Origin: Xiphias gladius
Taxonomy: Eukaryota; Chordata; Actinopteri; Istiophoriformes; Xiphiidae
DNA length: 64,000 nucleotides
Direction of reading: 5' to 3'
NCBI RefSeq assembly: GCF_016859285.1
Contig: NC_053417.1
Span: 19,404,706 to 19,468,705 of the forward strand
Shown here: positions 50,301-61,958 of the stretch, piece after piece
Layout: each line of letters begins with the position of its first letter
Position numbering within the stretch: the first letter of the stretch is position 1
Translations under genes and position numbers: made by a program
Notes under the pieces: model-generated
Told to the model about the DNA's origin: nothing
What the model saw: the letters and a program-made list of their open reading frames with translations, nothing else
Databases searched by the model: none

Positions 50301-51390
50301 AAAATTAAACACATTGTTTAAGGTGAAACAAGTGGTAAACAACCTTTTTGTCTTGTGACCCCTTATAATAAATGAGGCACTAGGTTTCCATCAAATCGGG
50401 CAAATTTTAACCAGATTTCGAGAAAATCAGCAAAAGATTTTGAGGAACTCAGCAAAAGAAAATGTGAATTAATGCGTGTTTCCATTCTCTATCATTATGC
50501 AAATAAAAGGAGTATAAGAACAGCTGACGGTGCTAATATTCCAGTCGGATGCCATTAATCCAGTGCAGAGGAAGAGCAGCAGTTAAATCTCTAAAAGTGA
50601 AAAACAATCTCAAAAACATAATTTGTTTTGTGTATTAATTTAAGGTTACAGTCTCCATATCACTCCACACAGATCTGATGTTTCAAGGTGTCAGATAAAT
50701 CAGATAGTACACCAGATTACAGTAATCTTGTTACAGGAGAAATATAACTGGATAACAGTCAATTCATAGTATATACACTGCACACAGGGGGTGAGTAGCA
50801 GATGGGAGGTGGATGTACACACACACGAAATGTCCACATGTGCTAATATTCTAAATTACATGGCAACGCTTGGAAAAACTTGACATAATCATCCGTTCTA
50901 GGGTTTGATCACTCATCCCCTACCTATGGAATATTAGTCATAATATTAGCAATAATGTGATCACCATCTTGAAGTGTCCCCGCTCCTCCTGTCCAAACCC
51001 TTCAGTGTCTCTCCTGCTTGCTCAGTTGTAATGTAATGGCATTAGGACAATCCTCTGAGCTGCACAGGTTATTTTAGGACTCAGCTGTACAAGTGCAGAC
51101 AATCTAATGAAAGTGACAAATACAAGGGGAGGAAAAAATGACACAGAGCGATCGGGGCAGAGCTGCAGTCTCAAAGGCATGTCCAAACTAGAGTATTCAG
51201 TTCGCGCAAGACAGATAGACAATCAAGCCTGGGAAGGAGAGGAGGCACAGAGCCAAGGTGCAGCATGAGGAAACATTATCATGTTGGCTCAGGCTGGCTT
51301 GCCCCCCTCTACAAACCCTGGTTGGAGGGCAGCAGAGGAGAGGGAGGCTAGAGTTTCATGCACAGCTCAGTTCCCAGCTGATTGTCCTCG

Positions 51391-51414
51391 CTGCTGCTGC
51401 TGCTGCTGCTGCAG
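51391..51414. repeat. (CTG)8 trinucleotide repeat
   Basis: Perfect CTG units lie upstream of the CpG-rich region. They are not in a supported coding frame. Confidence 0.9.
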
Positions 51415-51499
51415 CTGCACCACTCCTGCCAGAAATGTCAGCTGCCTCCTCACCTGTCCCCACGTGACACTCCTTTCACACCACCCAGCCCCTCTATTA

Positions 51500-52300
51500 A
51501 CCCAGTTTAGAGCGAAACGGCTTATTTCCGGCTATTCTGCGAGTCGAAAACCCCCAGAACGTGGATGGAGGCACTGCATGCCGCCTGATGATGTCAGTGG
51601 CAGTGTCGTCATATTTCCAGCGGGCACCGGCTGCACCGGCTGCAGCGTGAAAGGTAGATGGAGTGACACACAGCGCGCGGTTATACCCGAGCTGTAGCTG
51701 CGTGCCGGACTGCTGTTGCGTAACAGACGTGCCAGGCGGTGGGTTGGTAGGTAGGCAATCGTGTTTATCCGCTTGTGAGAAAAAAAAAAAAAAAATGAGA
51801 GGGAGGGAGTGATGTGAAGAGAGATGGAGCGGTCGGAGGGGGCGGACGTCTTCTTACTAGTTCATGACTAGAGAGAGAGAGAGAGCTGGCAGCGGTGCGA
51901 GGCTGCTGACCGTGACCTCGCTGCATGTGAGATAGAGGACCGCTTTCACCTCCAGCGCGGCCGGTTGTGTCCTGCGGCCAGAGAAGCGGCGAACCTGGCC
52001 GACGCTTTTTTTCCCCTTCGGATAACTCGGTATGTCCTAGCCCTCAAATCGTTGCCGCAGAGGACGCCATCGGAGAGGAGCCGCGCAGACCTGCAGGTAT
52101 GTTTTGTCGGTGATGGATGGACTTCGGATAACAGTTGGAGAGTGGCTGCTATGCGGCGATACTTTGCGCAGTGACCCGTGCGTGACGATGCCTCTACCTG
52201 CGCCGCGGCACCGGCCGGCGGTCCAGGGTCACGGGCTATTAACGTTCATTTAAAACGTTGGGAGCCTGTCGTGCAGTCACGTTTTTACCTGTACGCGGTT
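51500..52300 (+). promoter_or_regulatory. CpG-rich candidate promoter with non-coding first exon
   Basis: CpG density rises sharply here, with (GA)n at about 51,872-51,886 and a poly(A) run at 51,780-51,795. A good donor, GACCTGCAG|GTATGT, at about 52,096/52,097 could end a leader exon. The nearest matching acceptor with a coding start is at about 60,632, in front of the secreted-protein gene. No competing coding frame is convincing. Promoter and exon are inferred. Confidence 0.5.
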
Positions 52301-55300
52301 TCCGTATTTCGTGTACGTTGGTATTGAGAATAGCTAACGTCCCAATCGTGAGGAGTGCGCGACAAAGCGCCAGCTCGGGCGAATTTTGTCAGTTAGGTCG
52401 CGTCGTTGAGATGGTAACGGCGTTACTGTGTTCGTTATCAACGGTGAATAATGTCACCCCGTCACTGAAATGTATAAAAACTAGCGTCAGCGCCCCCCCC
52501 CTCGTCGAAACGAGGGACATTTTGAATCCCAAAACCAACCTCAGTCTTTTACGGTAGTGAAGTTTAAACTGACACTTTTGCTTTAAGCTAATGTTTGCCA
52601 ACGTTACTAACGACTAGCTAACAGCTAGCTACTTAGTTACAGTTAGTAACAGTGGCTGCTTACGGATACCTCATAACCGCCAATTCAGGGGGTGTAACAT
52701 AGGTGGACTCACCTATGGAAAATTGGCTCCATTGTTAATTTATGTAGTCGCATTTTACGCATTACGTGGGCTCTGTGTCAGTTCACCAAAGGTCCCATCA
52801 CTAGGAATAGCTTAAATATCGCCCCGGGGTATAGCCAATTTACGGTTTCGCCGGCCATGTGACTCGACCACCAGCTTCTTTCACCAATTTGAATGGGAAA
52901 CCCAAACGCCCAAACATCCCAGGAAATTAAAAAAATGCTTGCCCGTCCAGAAAGTGGAAACAACTGCGTGCACTCCGGTGAGACGGCAACAAGTGGAGTA
53001 CTATTTCTCCATTTTGCCACTGCTTGCAGGTGCGCAACGCGTTGTGTCTGCTCGCTGTGTTTACGGTATATTTACGAGGGTTGTCCAACTTCAACATGTA
53101 GAAGAAGGGCTGCGCCACTATAAAAGATCAGGCTCCACCTGTTCCTCATCAGGATTTGAACGCATCCGGCGGACGGAGAAGGCAGAAGGGGAGTGAAACC
53201 GCGCCTCACACTGAAAGTGCACAGGGCAGGCAGAGCAGCTCCGAAGTACTGGATGTAACGCAGAGCCCTGCCAGACGACTTGAATTGAAAAGAAAGAAAA
53301 AAAAAACACCCTCTGATCCACTGACAAGAGCCACTTCTGAAGTAGCTTTAAAAAGATTTACTGATTGCTTTGATAGTATTTCCATGGAGTAGTGGGGTTT
53401 TGAAAGAGTAAAATGATGTTACAGGACAGAAGATGATCCATGACTGAATGGCTCAGTATTGAGTAGTCTATGGCTTACTTTAATGGCTTATGTTGTTAAA
53501 AAAAAAAAAAAAAAGTTATCTTTAACTCATATTTTGGGCCAGAAGCTTTTAAACTGGCAGGATAGTAAAAAATACCTTCCAGGTAACAGCTGACACATAA
53601 CAAAGAACAGACAGTCCTGCACTGTCTGAACAGTGGAAAATAAAGCATAACTCAAGACATCAGCGTGTCAGTGAAGCAACAAACCCACTAACCGCTAGAC
53701 ACAATCTGTTCCGTAAGATCTTTTATGGCTCTGGATCTTTTTGGCTACGGCTATACCAAACAGTACAGTAAATTTATAAAGTTGTAAATATGCACCGAGG
53801 ACGCCTATGCTCAAGATAAGACTTTATTTCTTAAAAACATACAATTTGCTTGCAAATTCAATGATTGCCACACAACGCACCACTTTAAACAGCACTCATT
53901 TTTTATTACATCCAGCTGTAATAATGTGAGAGTCTTGGGTCGAAGTGGCGCTGTGGTTAACTCCCTGTAGCAGGCATACAGTTTATGACTTGTGTTGCCC
54001 GTAATCAGTTTTCCTGAAAGTGTTTTGTGGCTTGACGTGGTTTAGCAGCTGTCTCAATCAGTCAACCGACTTGTGTGTTTCTGGGAATGTATGTGTGCTA
54101 CTTTGAACGTCTGAGCACACTCAGGTCACAATTAATCACCGACAAAGACAATTTCAGCTCTCTGGTAAACCTTCTCTCCACGGTCACCTGTCAAATGTCA
54201 ATTTTTGTAGCATTGGTTTTGTGCGGAGGGCTGCATCTGTCTAGCTGAATGTCTGAGTGTCTGTGTGTATGTGTGTATGTCTGAGTGTCTGTGTGCATGT
54301 GTGTGTGTGTGTCTGTGTGTGTGGTCCAGTGACAGTTAAAAGTGCCTCACCCTTTAATGCTGACCTTCAGCCTTTGATCTGTGGCTCGCATGAAGGCGGA
54401 ACATCAGTCAAAGATGTTGTGGGGCTCAGCACTTTTAAGCCGGACATCCACTTCAAGTGGGGATCAAAAGCATCCAAGATTGGTTCTGGAGCCTCTTCTC
54501 TCCATATAGCATGACCTCGCTGTGTGCCCCCCCCCCCCACCAGAGCAACAGAGGTATCTTTTTACATGCTTTGATTCGTGTTAAGAACTAAACGGGCAGC
54601 TTTAGTCTGAGGCAGAGGTCTAGAAGTTGGGTGAAAACTTCTTGGAATGCAAGTTAAGAGCTTGTGTATCTCTTAATATGTGTCAACTTAATTTAAGCTG
54701 AACAGTTAAGTGCCTGTTTTATTAAAATTATTTTAATGTGGTAGCTATGATCAAAACGAAGAAGAAAATATTGTAGGAGCTGTTTGCTATCCATATGTTA
54801 TTTCAAGGTGTGGAATTTTTAACGGTCAAACCAGCGACCTCCCCCACCACTCGCATACCATCATAACCACACACACTCCCCTGCCCATTTCTCCCCTCTC
54901 TCTATTTCTCTCTCTGTTGCACGTCCACACAAATTCACAAACATACACTGCTTCACAGTCTCACCTCTCCCCCTCCAGAGTGCAGTACAAACAAGTTCTA
55001 CATCTGTATGGCAAGCTGATGGGCAAGCAGGAACACTGTAATACTTAACTGCTCTTTTTGGTCTGAGTCTCTGTTGCTTTGCAGAGGTCCACCCACTCTG
55101 TGCTGGTTTATTCCACTCTCTTTCTTTTTCCCTCTCTTGTTCTCAGACCATCTTTGCAATTCCTCTGTCTTTGCTTTCTGTCTCTCCATCCTTGCTGTCA
55201 CTGCAGAAACCCTGTTATTGTACCCCTCTCACCTTGTAATCTGATTCTTACTGTCAGTTTCTTATATCGTTTGTTAGTTTGTTTTGGAAAGCTTTGTATC

Positions 55301-55500
55301 TTATTGTTTCCACTGGTCTCAGTCATTTTCATCCGAATCCGCATTAGCTGAGTGCCTCTGTGGTCATGACTTTGTTAAACCCTAAATCCTGATCATTAGT
55401 GAGTCACCTTGACACTGGATACTACACGTCAACTCAGGTATTGGGCACTCAGTCAAATCTCAATCAAGGGACACGCACAGCACAAGCATGTGTCCACAAA
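52301..55500. other. Probable long first intron, no recognised gene
   Basis: The region holds a poly(A) run at about 53,499-53,515, a TG-rich stretch at 54,240-54,323 and a poly(C) run near 54,528-54,538. Short open frames have no family resemblance. Confidence 0.45.
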
Positions 55501-55519
55501 TATTCACACATATACTGAA

Positions 55520-56720
55520 GGAGACTAGGGCTGGGTATGAAGTTTTAGCCGCATCGGCGGCGAGAAACTAAGGATGGCAATGAAAGTAAGGTGGTCAGTC
55601 AGTCCACCACTTTAGTCCAGACTGAAATATCTCAACAACAATTCAATATATTTCCATCGCCTTTTGCACAGAAATTCATGGTTCCCAGAGGATGCGTCCT
55701 AATAACTCTGGTGAGTCCCTGATTTTTCCTAATGATTTTTCTCCAATGCCACCATGGGGTCGGCATTTGTGGTTTTGAGGGAAATGTCTCAGCAACTATT
55801 GTACGGATTTTCACTAAACGCTGCAGGCTCTTCCACAACCCAGGTGGGTTTGCACACATACACAGAACATTAAATGTTTACCATTATTTTCTACAGCATG
55901 ATCAAATGAAATTTAACCCACCTGGGTCGTGGAAGAGCCCACACCATCCTCCAACTTGAAAATCTACGGCACCTTTCAGGACCTACAGTGGAGATGAAGG
56001 CAACAGAACCACCAACCCTCTGATAGAAATCTAATCAGTTGTAAAAACAGGGTCAAAATTCTACATGTAACTTCAGTGTCACACACATAATTTGGGAACT
56101 TTAAGGTGCTGAGTTTTACATGCGGTTTTCACAAAAGCACTTCTTTTTTCACACTGACTTTGACTTTTTGTAACCTCACTAGAGATCATGCAAAATTTTA
56201 TTTTTACAGATACAAATCTTTTTTATTAATACAAATCTTTTCTACACATACACAAACTTGAACTTCTCATGCAGATTTATTTCAAAGGTGTACAAAGATT
56301 GATTTACAACACCAGACTTTGTAATTGTTTGTGAACATCACTTTACAAGCTCAAAATCTTTTCGACCCTAATTTGAGCCCATAGAACTGTAACAACTTTG
56401 ATGATCTCCTAATTTTTCCTCTAGCACCATCACCAGGTATATATTTATTTTGTCCGGTACCTGTTTTGATCAAATACCTGCAAAAACTAATGACATTCCC
56501 ACCAGCCTCGGCTCTAATTAGCAAATGTTAGCATGAGGACACTCTGAACTAACAGGGAGAACATGGTTACCTGGTTACCAACCTTACCTTCTAAACATCA
56601 GCATGTTGGCATTGACATTGTGAGCATGTCGGCATGCTGACGTCAGCATTTAGCTCAAAGCACCGCTCTGCCTAAGTTCAGCCTGACAGAGCTGAACGAG
56701 TGTGGCTGTACACGAGTCTT
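55520..56720. repeat. Cluster of teleost interspersed repeat pieces
   Basis: Recognisable blocks include GACTGAAATATCTCAACAAC, TTCATGGTTCCCAGAGGATG, ACCTGGTTACCAACCTTACC, GAGCATGTCGGCATGCTGAC and GCATTTAGCTCAAAGCACCG. They occur in many fish introns as one repeat type. The order here suggests one long eroded copy or two nested ones. Confidence 0.55.
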
Positions 56721-59700
56721 GTTTCAGTGCTTGTGCTGATGTAATGGTGCATTCATGCAATGTCGACAGAATGGGAAGAACAGGAAAAACACCCCTTATT
56801 CCGTCTTTGGAGTGTTCGCGTTATTCCAAGGTGGTTAGCCGTAGTGCCGTAGTCACACCAGATAAACAACCTAAATTCGCTTCTTTTGTTGTGTTTTGTA
56901 TTTGTTGCAGTTCTCTACCAAGTGAAACCAGATCCAAACAAACTACAAAAGGTATAGCTCCTATAGAATTAACTGAGTTTATTGTATTAGTGTTAATATT
57001 GGATTTTATTTTTTATGTAACTGGCAGTGGTGGTGCATTTGCTGCCACTCTGAACACAGGTTTTTGAAATATCTTTTCTCCAAGAGGGGGATTATGTCTT
57101 AAACGATATGACGTGAACACGGCATAATGCCTTTGTTAGTGATACCAAAATTGTATTTATTTTGATACCTTACTTTGAGGAATATTAATATGTTTCTCTA
57201 CAAAATCCTTTATTTCATTTTTAACAAAAGAAGTTGCTGAAGACCTTGGCCTACATAATCATAGTCTAAAATCAGCAAAATTGTAGTTCAGATCAGGAAT
57301 TATCTGAACAAAGAATAAGGAAACCATGTATCTGACCAGACATTGAATGCTGTCTTTCAGTACTCGACAGATTTTAATACTCTGTGCTAAGGACACACTT
57401 TGGTCATTGCCTAACGGTCTTGAGGCTCGATACCCAGCGCTAATGGAGACAAGTGGAGATTAGATCAGTCTTTGTTGAAAAGACACAGATCCTTCTGTTC
57501 CCAAATGGACTAATGTCCGTCCCCGAAAATATTCACTCAAATTAATGGAAATTTTGCGCTGCCTGACTGTTTGGAATCCGGCAGAGAGAGAGAGAGAGAG
57601 AGAACCTTTGCAAGAATGACAGAGATTCTCCAAAAACTTGACTGCACGCCCCACCCTATCTGCCTAGTTCCTCCTGTGAAATGACATTAGCTGGTCATAT
57701 TAGTACATTAGCGTAGACATGACGTCACTAGTGCAACGATTAACTGATTAGTAACAGCTGCTGTTGTACTGAGTCAACTGATTGTATGTCCAGCAGGTGC
57801 ATACTGTGGGCAAGGAGTTTATAGTAATCTTCAGATTGTTGCTTGGGTGCTGTACTATTGGATAATATCCAGGGGCATTTCCTGCTCTGGATAAAGAAGG
57901 TATTGTGCGAGAGAGAGTGACGACATCTACACAACATGCAACATACAGATTGATGTGTCCTCCGGCCCCGAGGGGCTGAATGTGATAAAAATACACCCAT
58001 CTGCCTTCTCCGCCTGGGCAGTCAGAGAGGGACATGATGTCTCATTTGGGAATGTGTGTTTGTATTTTACTCATTGTTGAAAGGGATGTAATATACAAGG
58101 ATGTGCTATGGTTGGCTTAGAGCATGCGGCTTTATATTCAAGCCAAACACCAAACCATCTGATTACACTGATCTGATCTTTGTAGTGTTTAGTTAGAAAT
58201 GAAATCCACCAAGCCTGTTCCCAGCCTGTAATTCAGACTGCTTGGAGGAGCTGCCAGTCTGCTTCAGTTTACTCCATTTGTATTAATTCAATGGAAACTT
58301 GTAGTAAAATTGTCAAAATCCAGTCAAGAAAAACATTTTGGGAAACCACTGCTGTGTGTGTGTGTGCGGCTGCGTGTTTTTGCTTATTGCCCATGTGTGG
58401 AGATGATATTGATGCTGACAGTGTTTCAAATACAGCAGCAGAGTATTTCTCTCCTTTTGCCAAATGCCTTTTGCAACTTATTAATCACTACTACTACCTT
58501 CATACACAGGGGATGACGCATGCTGGATTACATTGGATCAAGATAGTGGTATGTTTATTATGGGCCATTTCTCTGTAGTCAGGTTGTTTATCTCCAGCTG
58601 CCAGAGACTGCACACCTTCCAGAGGAAAGCTGAAGCACACTCACTTTCTCTGCATACCTTCCTGGACAGATTGCCATATCGGACCATAACAAGGCTTTTG
58701 ATCCTGAGAAATAGTTTCCTCGTGACTCTTCCTCTTTTTCTCAGATATTGTGCCTCTTACTTTCTGTCAGTTTCTATCAACTAGCTACCCCCGTCCCTTC
58801 TACATCCTCTGAAATTACAACCCTCACCACTTCTCTCAGTCTTAGTTTTGTCACAGATCCTCTCAATTCTTTCCCCCTCCCTTCGCCATACCCTCCACTG
58901 TCAACCTCATTACCATCACTGTGCCTCCTTCACCATCTCCACTCCACCATCTTATCCTGTCCCCTCCTGCCCATCCTCTCTTTGAGCCTCTTTCTTATCT
59001 CCACATTCTTATATCCACCTCCTCTGTTTCTTTTTATCTCTCTATCTTCAGGGCTTTCTTTCAACCCTCATCCAACAGCATGCTGTAGGTCTGTGTTGCA
59101 ATTACTCCTCTTAAATGGGGGACATGAGGAAAAGAAAGAAAGAGGGGAAAACAGGGATTAATCAGAGATTGGATTGGCTAACAGCCGACTAGACCGAGAG
59201 CAGAGTAGGTGGCTGAGACAGGAAGGAAAATAAACATAGAGGCTACTGTGAGTGGGTGGAGATTGAGATATACTACCAACTATATTACTGTACTCATGGA
59301 TAGCTTTTCTCTGCAGCTGCTCCACTGTAACTTTGTAAACAAGGAAACAAAACATGGGTAAATACACGTCAAGCTCAAAAGCATGCAGAGACTGTATTGG
59401 CTGTGCGCCAATTTTTTCACATACCTACAGTATGCTCTGTGACTTCCTGCTCGGTGACTGACCCCTTGTGCACACACACATGCTTAAACACATTTTTCCA
59501 TATACTAACACAGATTGGTCACATCTTGCATGTGGTCATGAGCCAAAATGCAAATACCAAGGACACTGTGCAGCTGCTGTAATTTCTTGGAGAAGTAGAC
59601 ATCACTGCTTTGAAATGGACCCTAGGTGAGTCATAAGCAGCAGAATGAATTCTCCCATTGGCACTTATGTCTTCTTCCTGTGCTTTCCCTCCTGATGTTT

Positions 59701-60630
59701 CAGGCTGAAGTTTCGGCATGATCCTGACTCTGTTCCCTGAGGTTATCTCCCACTGTGAGTCATAGGTGGAGACTAGTCTGAACAAGGGAGCTTTACGTAA
59801 GTCAGAGGCTGAAATAATAAAAGACGAGGGTTGTTTTTTGATAAGAAGTGCATGTTGAGGGGATGTGACTGACAGCTGTTTAGCTAGATGACTCGTAGGA
59901 TTGTGTAACCCTCCGGAGCCATGCGGTTTCTACGTGTTACTTTGCTCTCTGGGCTTCACCACACAGCCATCAACTCCTGACATCTATGACTCAAACACAA
60001 CTAGCAGAAATAGGAGTAGACTTTGGAGGAGAAAGAAACTGATATTCGTCCAAAGAACATTTTATGGCAGAGATAGTGTGGAAAAAGTTAATGTGCCCAT
60101 CTGCCACTGAATGAAACCATCTGCAACTCCTTTTTGTTTCGGCCTCGGTCATTTTGACAATGCAGCTTGTTATATAACTTTTAAGTTGAACTCTTGCTTT
60201 TGTGTTTGTCTGTGTGTGTCGGCAAATGTGGCATGTATTCTGAAACAGTAAACCTTACCACACCCTGTGTGTCATGCTGCCGAAACCCTGTTGGAGTTTC
60301 ATTGACCTGCTCCCTGAATCGGCATAGCAAGGCTGCAGTAAGCACTCCTCAAATTAGACATATCACAAATTCTTACAGATTTACACAATTTCATGTATTC
60401 GATTTTAGATAGCTATGGACCATTGTTACTGCATAGACAAGCAGTCTGCAATGGGTTTAAGCTTTTTCAACGGAGCTGAATCAACGTTAGTAGGTTTTTA
60501 ACTGTATTTCTGCCTCTGTGTGGTATCATGATGTTAACATGCCCACAGTGCTTTATATGTTTGCGCTTGTTTAGCTTGTTTTGTTGCATGAAATTTACAC
60601 AATGCCTGTTTTTATCTGCCATCAGAATCA
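56721..60630. other. Non-coding stretch before the secreted-protein exon
   Basis: A (GA)n tract lies at about 57,582-57,602 and a T/C-rich stretch spans about 58,720-59,060. No exon with domain support is seen. Confidence 0.45.
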
Positions 60631-60704
60631 CAGTGGAAGGATGGTGTGACAGACACAGAGACAGACAGAGGGACCAGTCACTGCTCACTACTCAGAGGCA
60701 GACC

Positions 60705-61958
60705 ATGGCTCCCATGTCCCTCCTTTTCCTGGGCTTCTTCCTCTCCTTCCTCCATTCTTCAGATGCCCAGACCATCATCGGTTCTTCCTCTTCCTTCTTC
60801 TCTCCTCTGGACCTGCCTATTAATTCTTCACCTCCCCCAACCAAGCAAACTGCTCGAATCTGGCCCTCTTTACCTCCCAGAGGGCGCAGTGATGTGCCTA
60901 TCAGAGCTACAGTACGGGATAGGCTGACAAATACGAATACAGTGCAACAGGGGAAAAGAATGACCCGTCCTACTGCACAGTCCACTCCTACTTTTATATC
61001 TGTCCTCTCTAGGCACAACCTCAGCAGCGGACCAATTTTTACCCAACCAACCGCATCCAGGCCCAGGACTGACACAGCTAGTTTAGCATTCAGCAGGGCC
61101 TTTGCAAACGGAGACTATACTACAAAAGGCTCGACTCCACCTCTGCCCACTTTGCCCTCCATTGCTGTCGCTGAGCCTGCAGGTTATAAGCCAGTGACAG
61201 CAGGTAATCCAGAGGAGGAATCCGTCAGAGAGTCAGAGAATGTTGATTCACAGGGGTTAGGATCAGGTAGTACCCCAACAGGGATGCTTTTGAAGGATCA
61301 ATCACCTGTTCCTCTGCCAACGGTTGGCGATGAAAGGGCACAGTATCGGCCACAGGCACAGACCGCGATATCTGAAATTTTTGACATAAAGACACCACCA
61401 CCGCATAGTCAGACTGTGAAGCCTGACCTGTTTGTGCTAACAAGAGCCAGTAAAATCCCTAAAACATCACAGACTGAGGCGCGATCCACACTGTCCCCTC
61501 TGGTAACGCAAGTAACACCTCGGACTGTAGAGAGCACAGGTGAGAAATCAAATATATTAGAAGGAGTGCTTCATGACAGTGAAGTGTTGCTCAGGTCAAA
61601 ATCTTTACACCATGTCACAAATTTGTCTTTTTCCACCATATTTTAGGTGAACTGACAGCGAACACTCCTGTCGCCGACAGAGTTTCTACAAAGCAGGATT
61701 CTGCTGCTGTGACGACTACTACCACTGGCTCTACTGATAAACAGCCAGGAGCTTCAGGACTGCCAGTTACTGCCCAAAGCCAGAAGAGTTCAAATTCAAA
61801 CACCACAACACCGCAAGTGACAACCATATCTACAACTAGTGTGCTTACAACTACACAGGAGGCTGTGAGAACGTCCTCAAAGGCATCAAATCAACCCAAC
61901 AAAACAGCACAACTAGGAAAGAATATGGTTAGCACAACTTTACAGTCATCGAGGGCAG
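60705..61958 (+). CDS. Secreted or type I membrane protein, mucin-like ectodomain (5' part)
   Basis: Two exons are visible: 60,705-61,539 (first coding) and 61,647-61,958. The phase is 1/2 and the gene continues to the right of the window. The start MAPMSLLFLGFFLSFLHSSDA is a strong signal peptide, probably cut before QTIIG. Upstream frame (60,528-60,704) lies partly before an acceptor (ATCACAG at about 60,632), so the ATG at 60,705 is preferred. The rest, about 360 residues, is rich in Ser, Thr and Pro (TTTTTGSTDKQPG, TTISTTSVLTTTQEA), as in O-glycosylated stalks, with no folded domain or Cys pattern. I do not recognise the gene. Proximity to ogg1 makes prrt3 a candidate (human 3p25), but only tentatively. 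Confidence 0.65.

Noticed and set aside
53944-54005. Possible tRNA-derived SINE head (TGGCGCTGTGG resembles an A box)
   Set aside because: No B box (GGTTCGANNCC-like) follows at the right distance and there is no poly(A) or repeat tail.
60528-60704. Upstream ATG extending the secreted-protein frame by 59 residues
   Set aside because: An acceptor-like ATCACAG lies inside it, and the ATG at 60,705 is followed directly by a good signal peptide. The upstream part has no family support.
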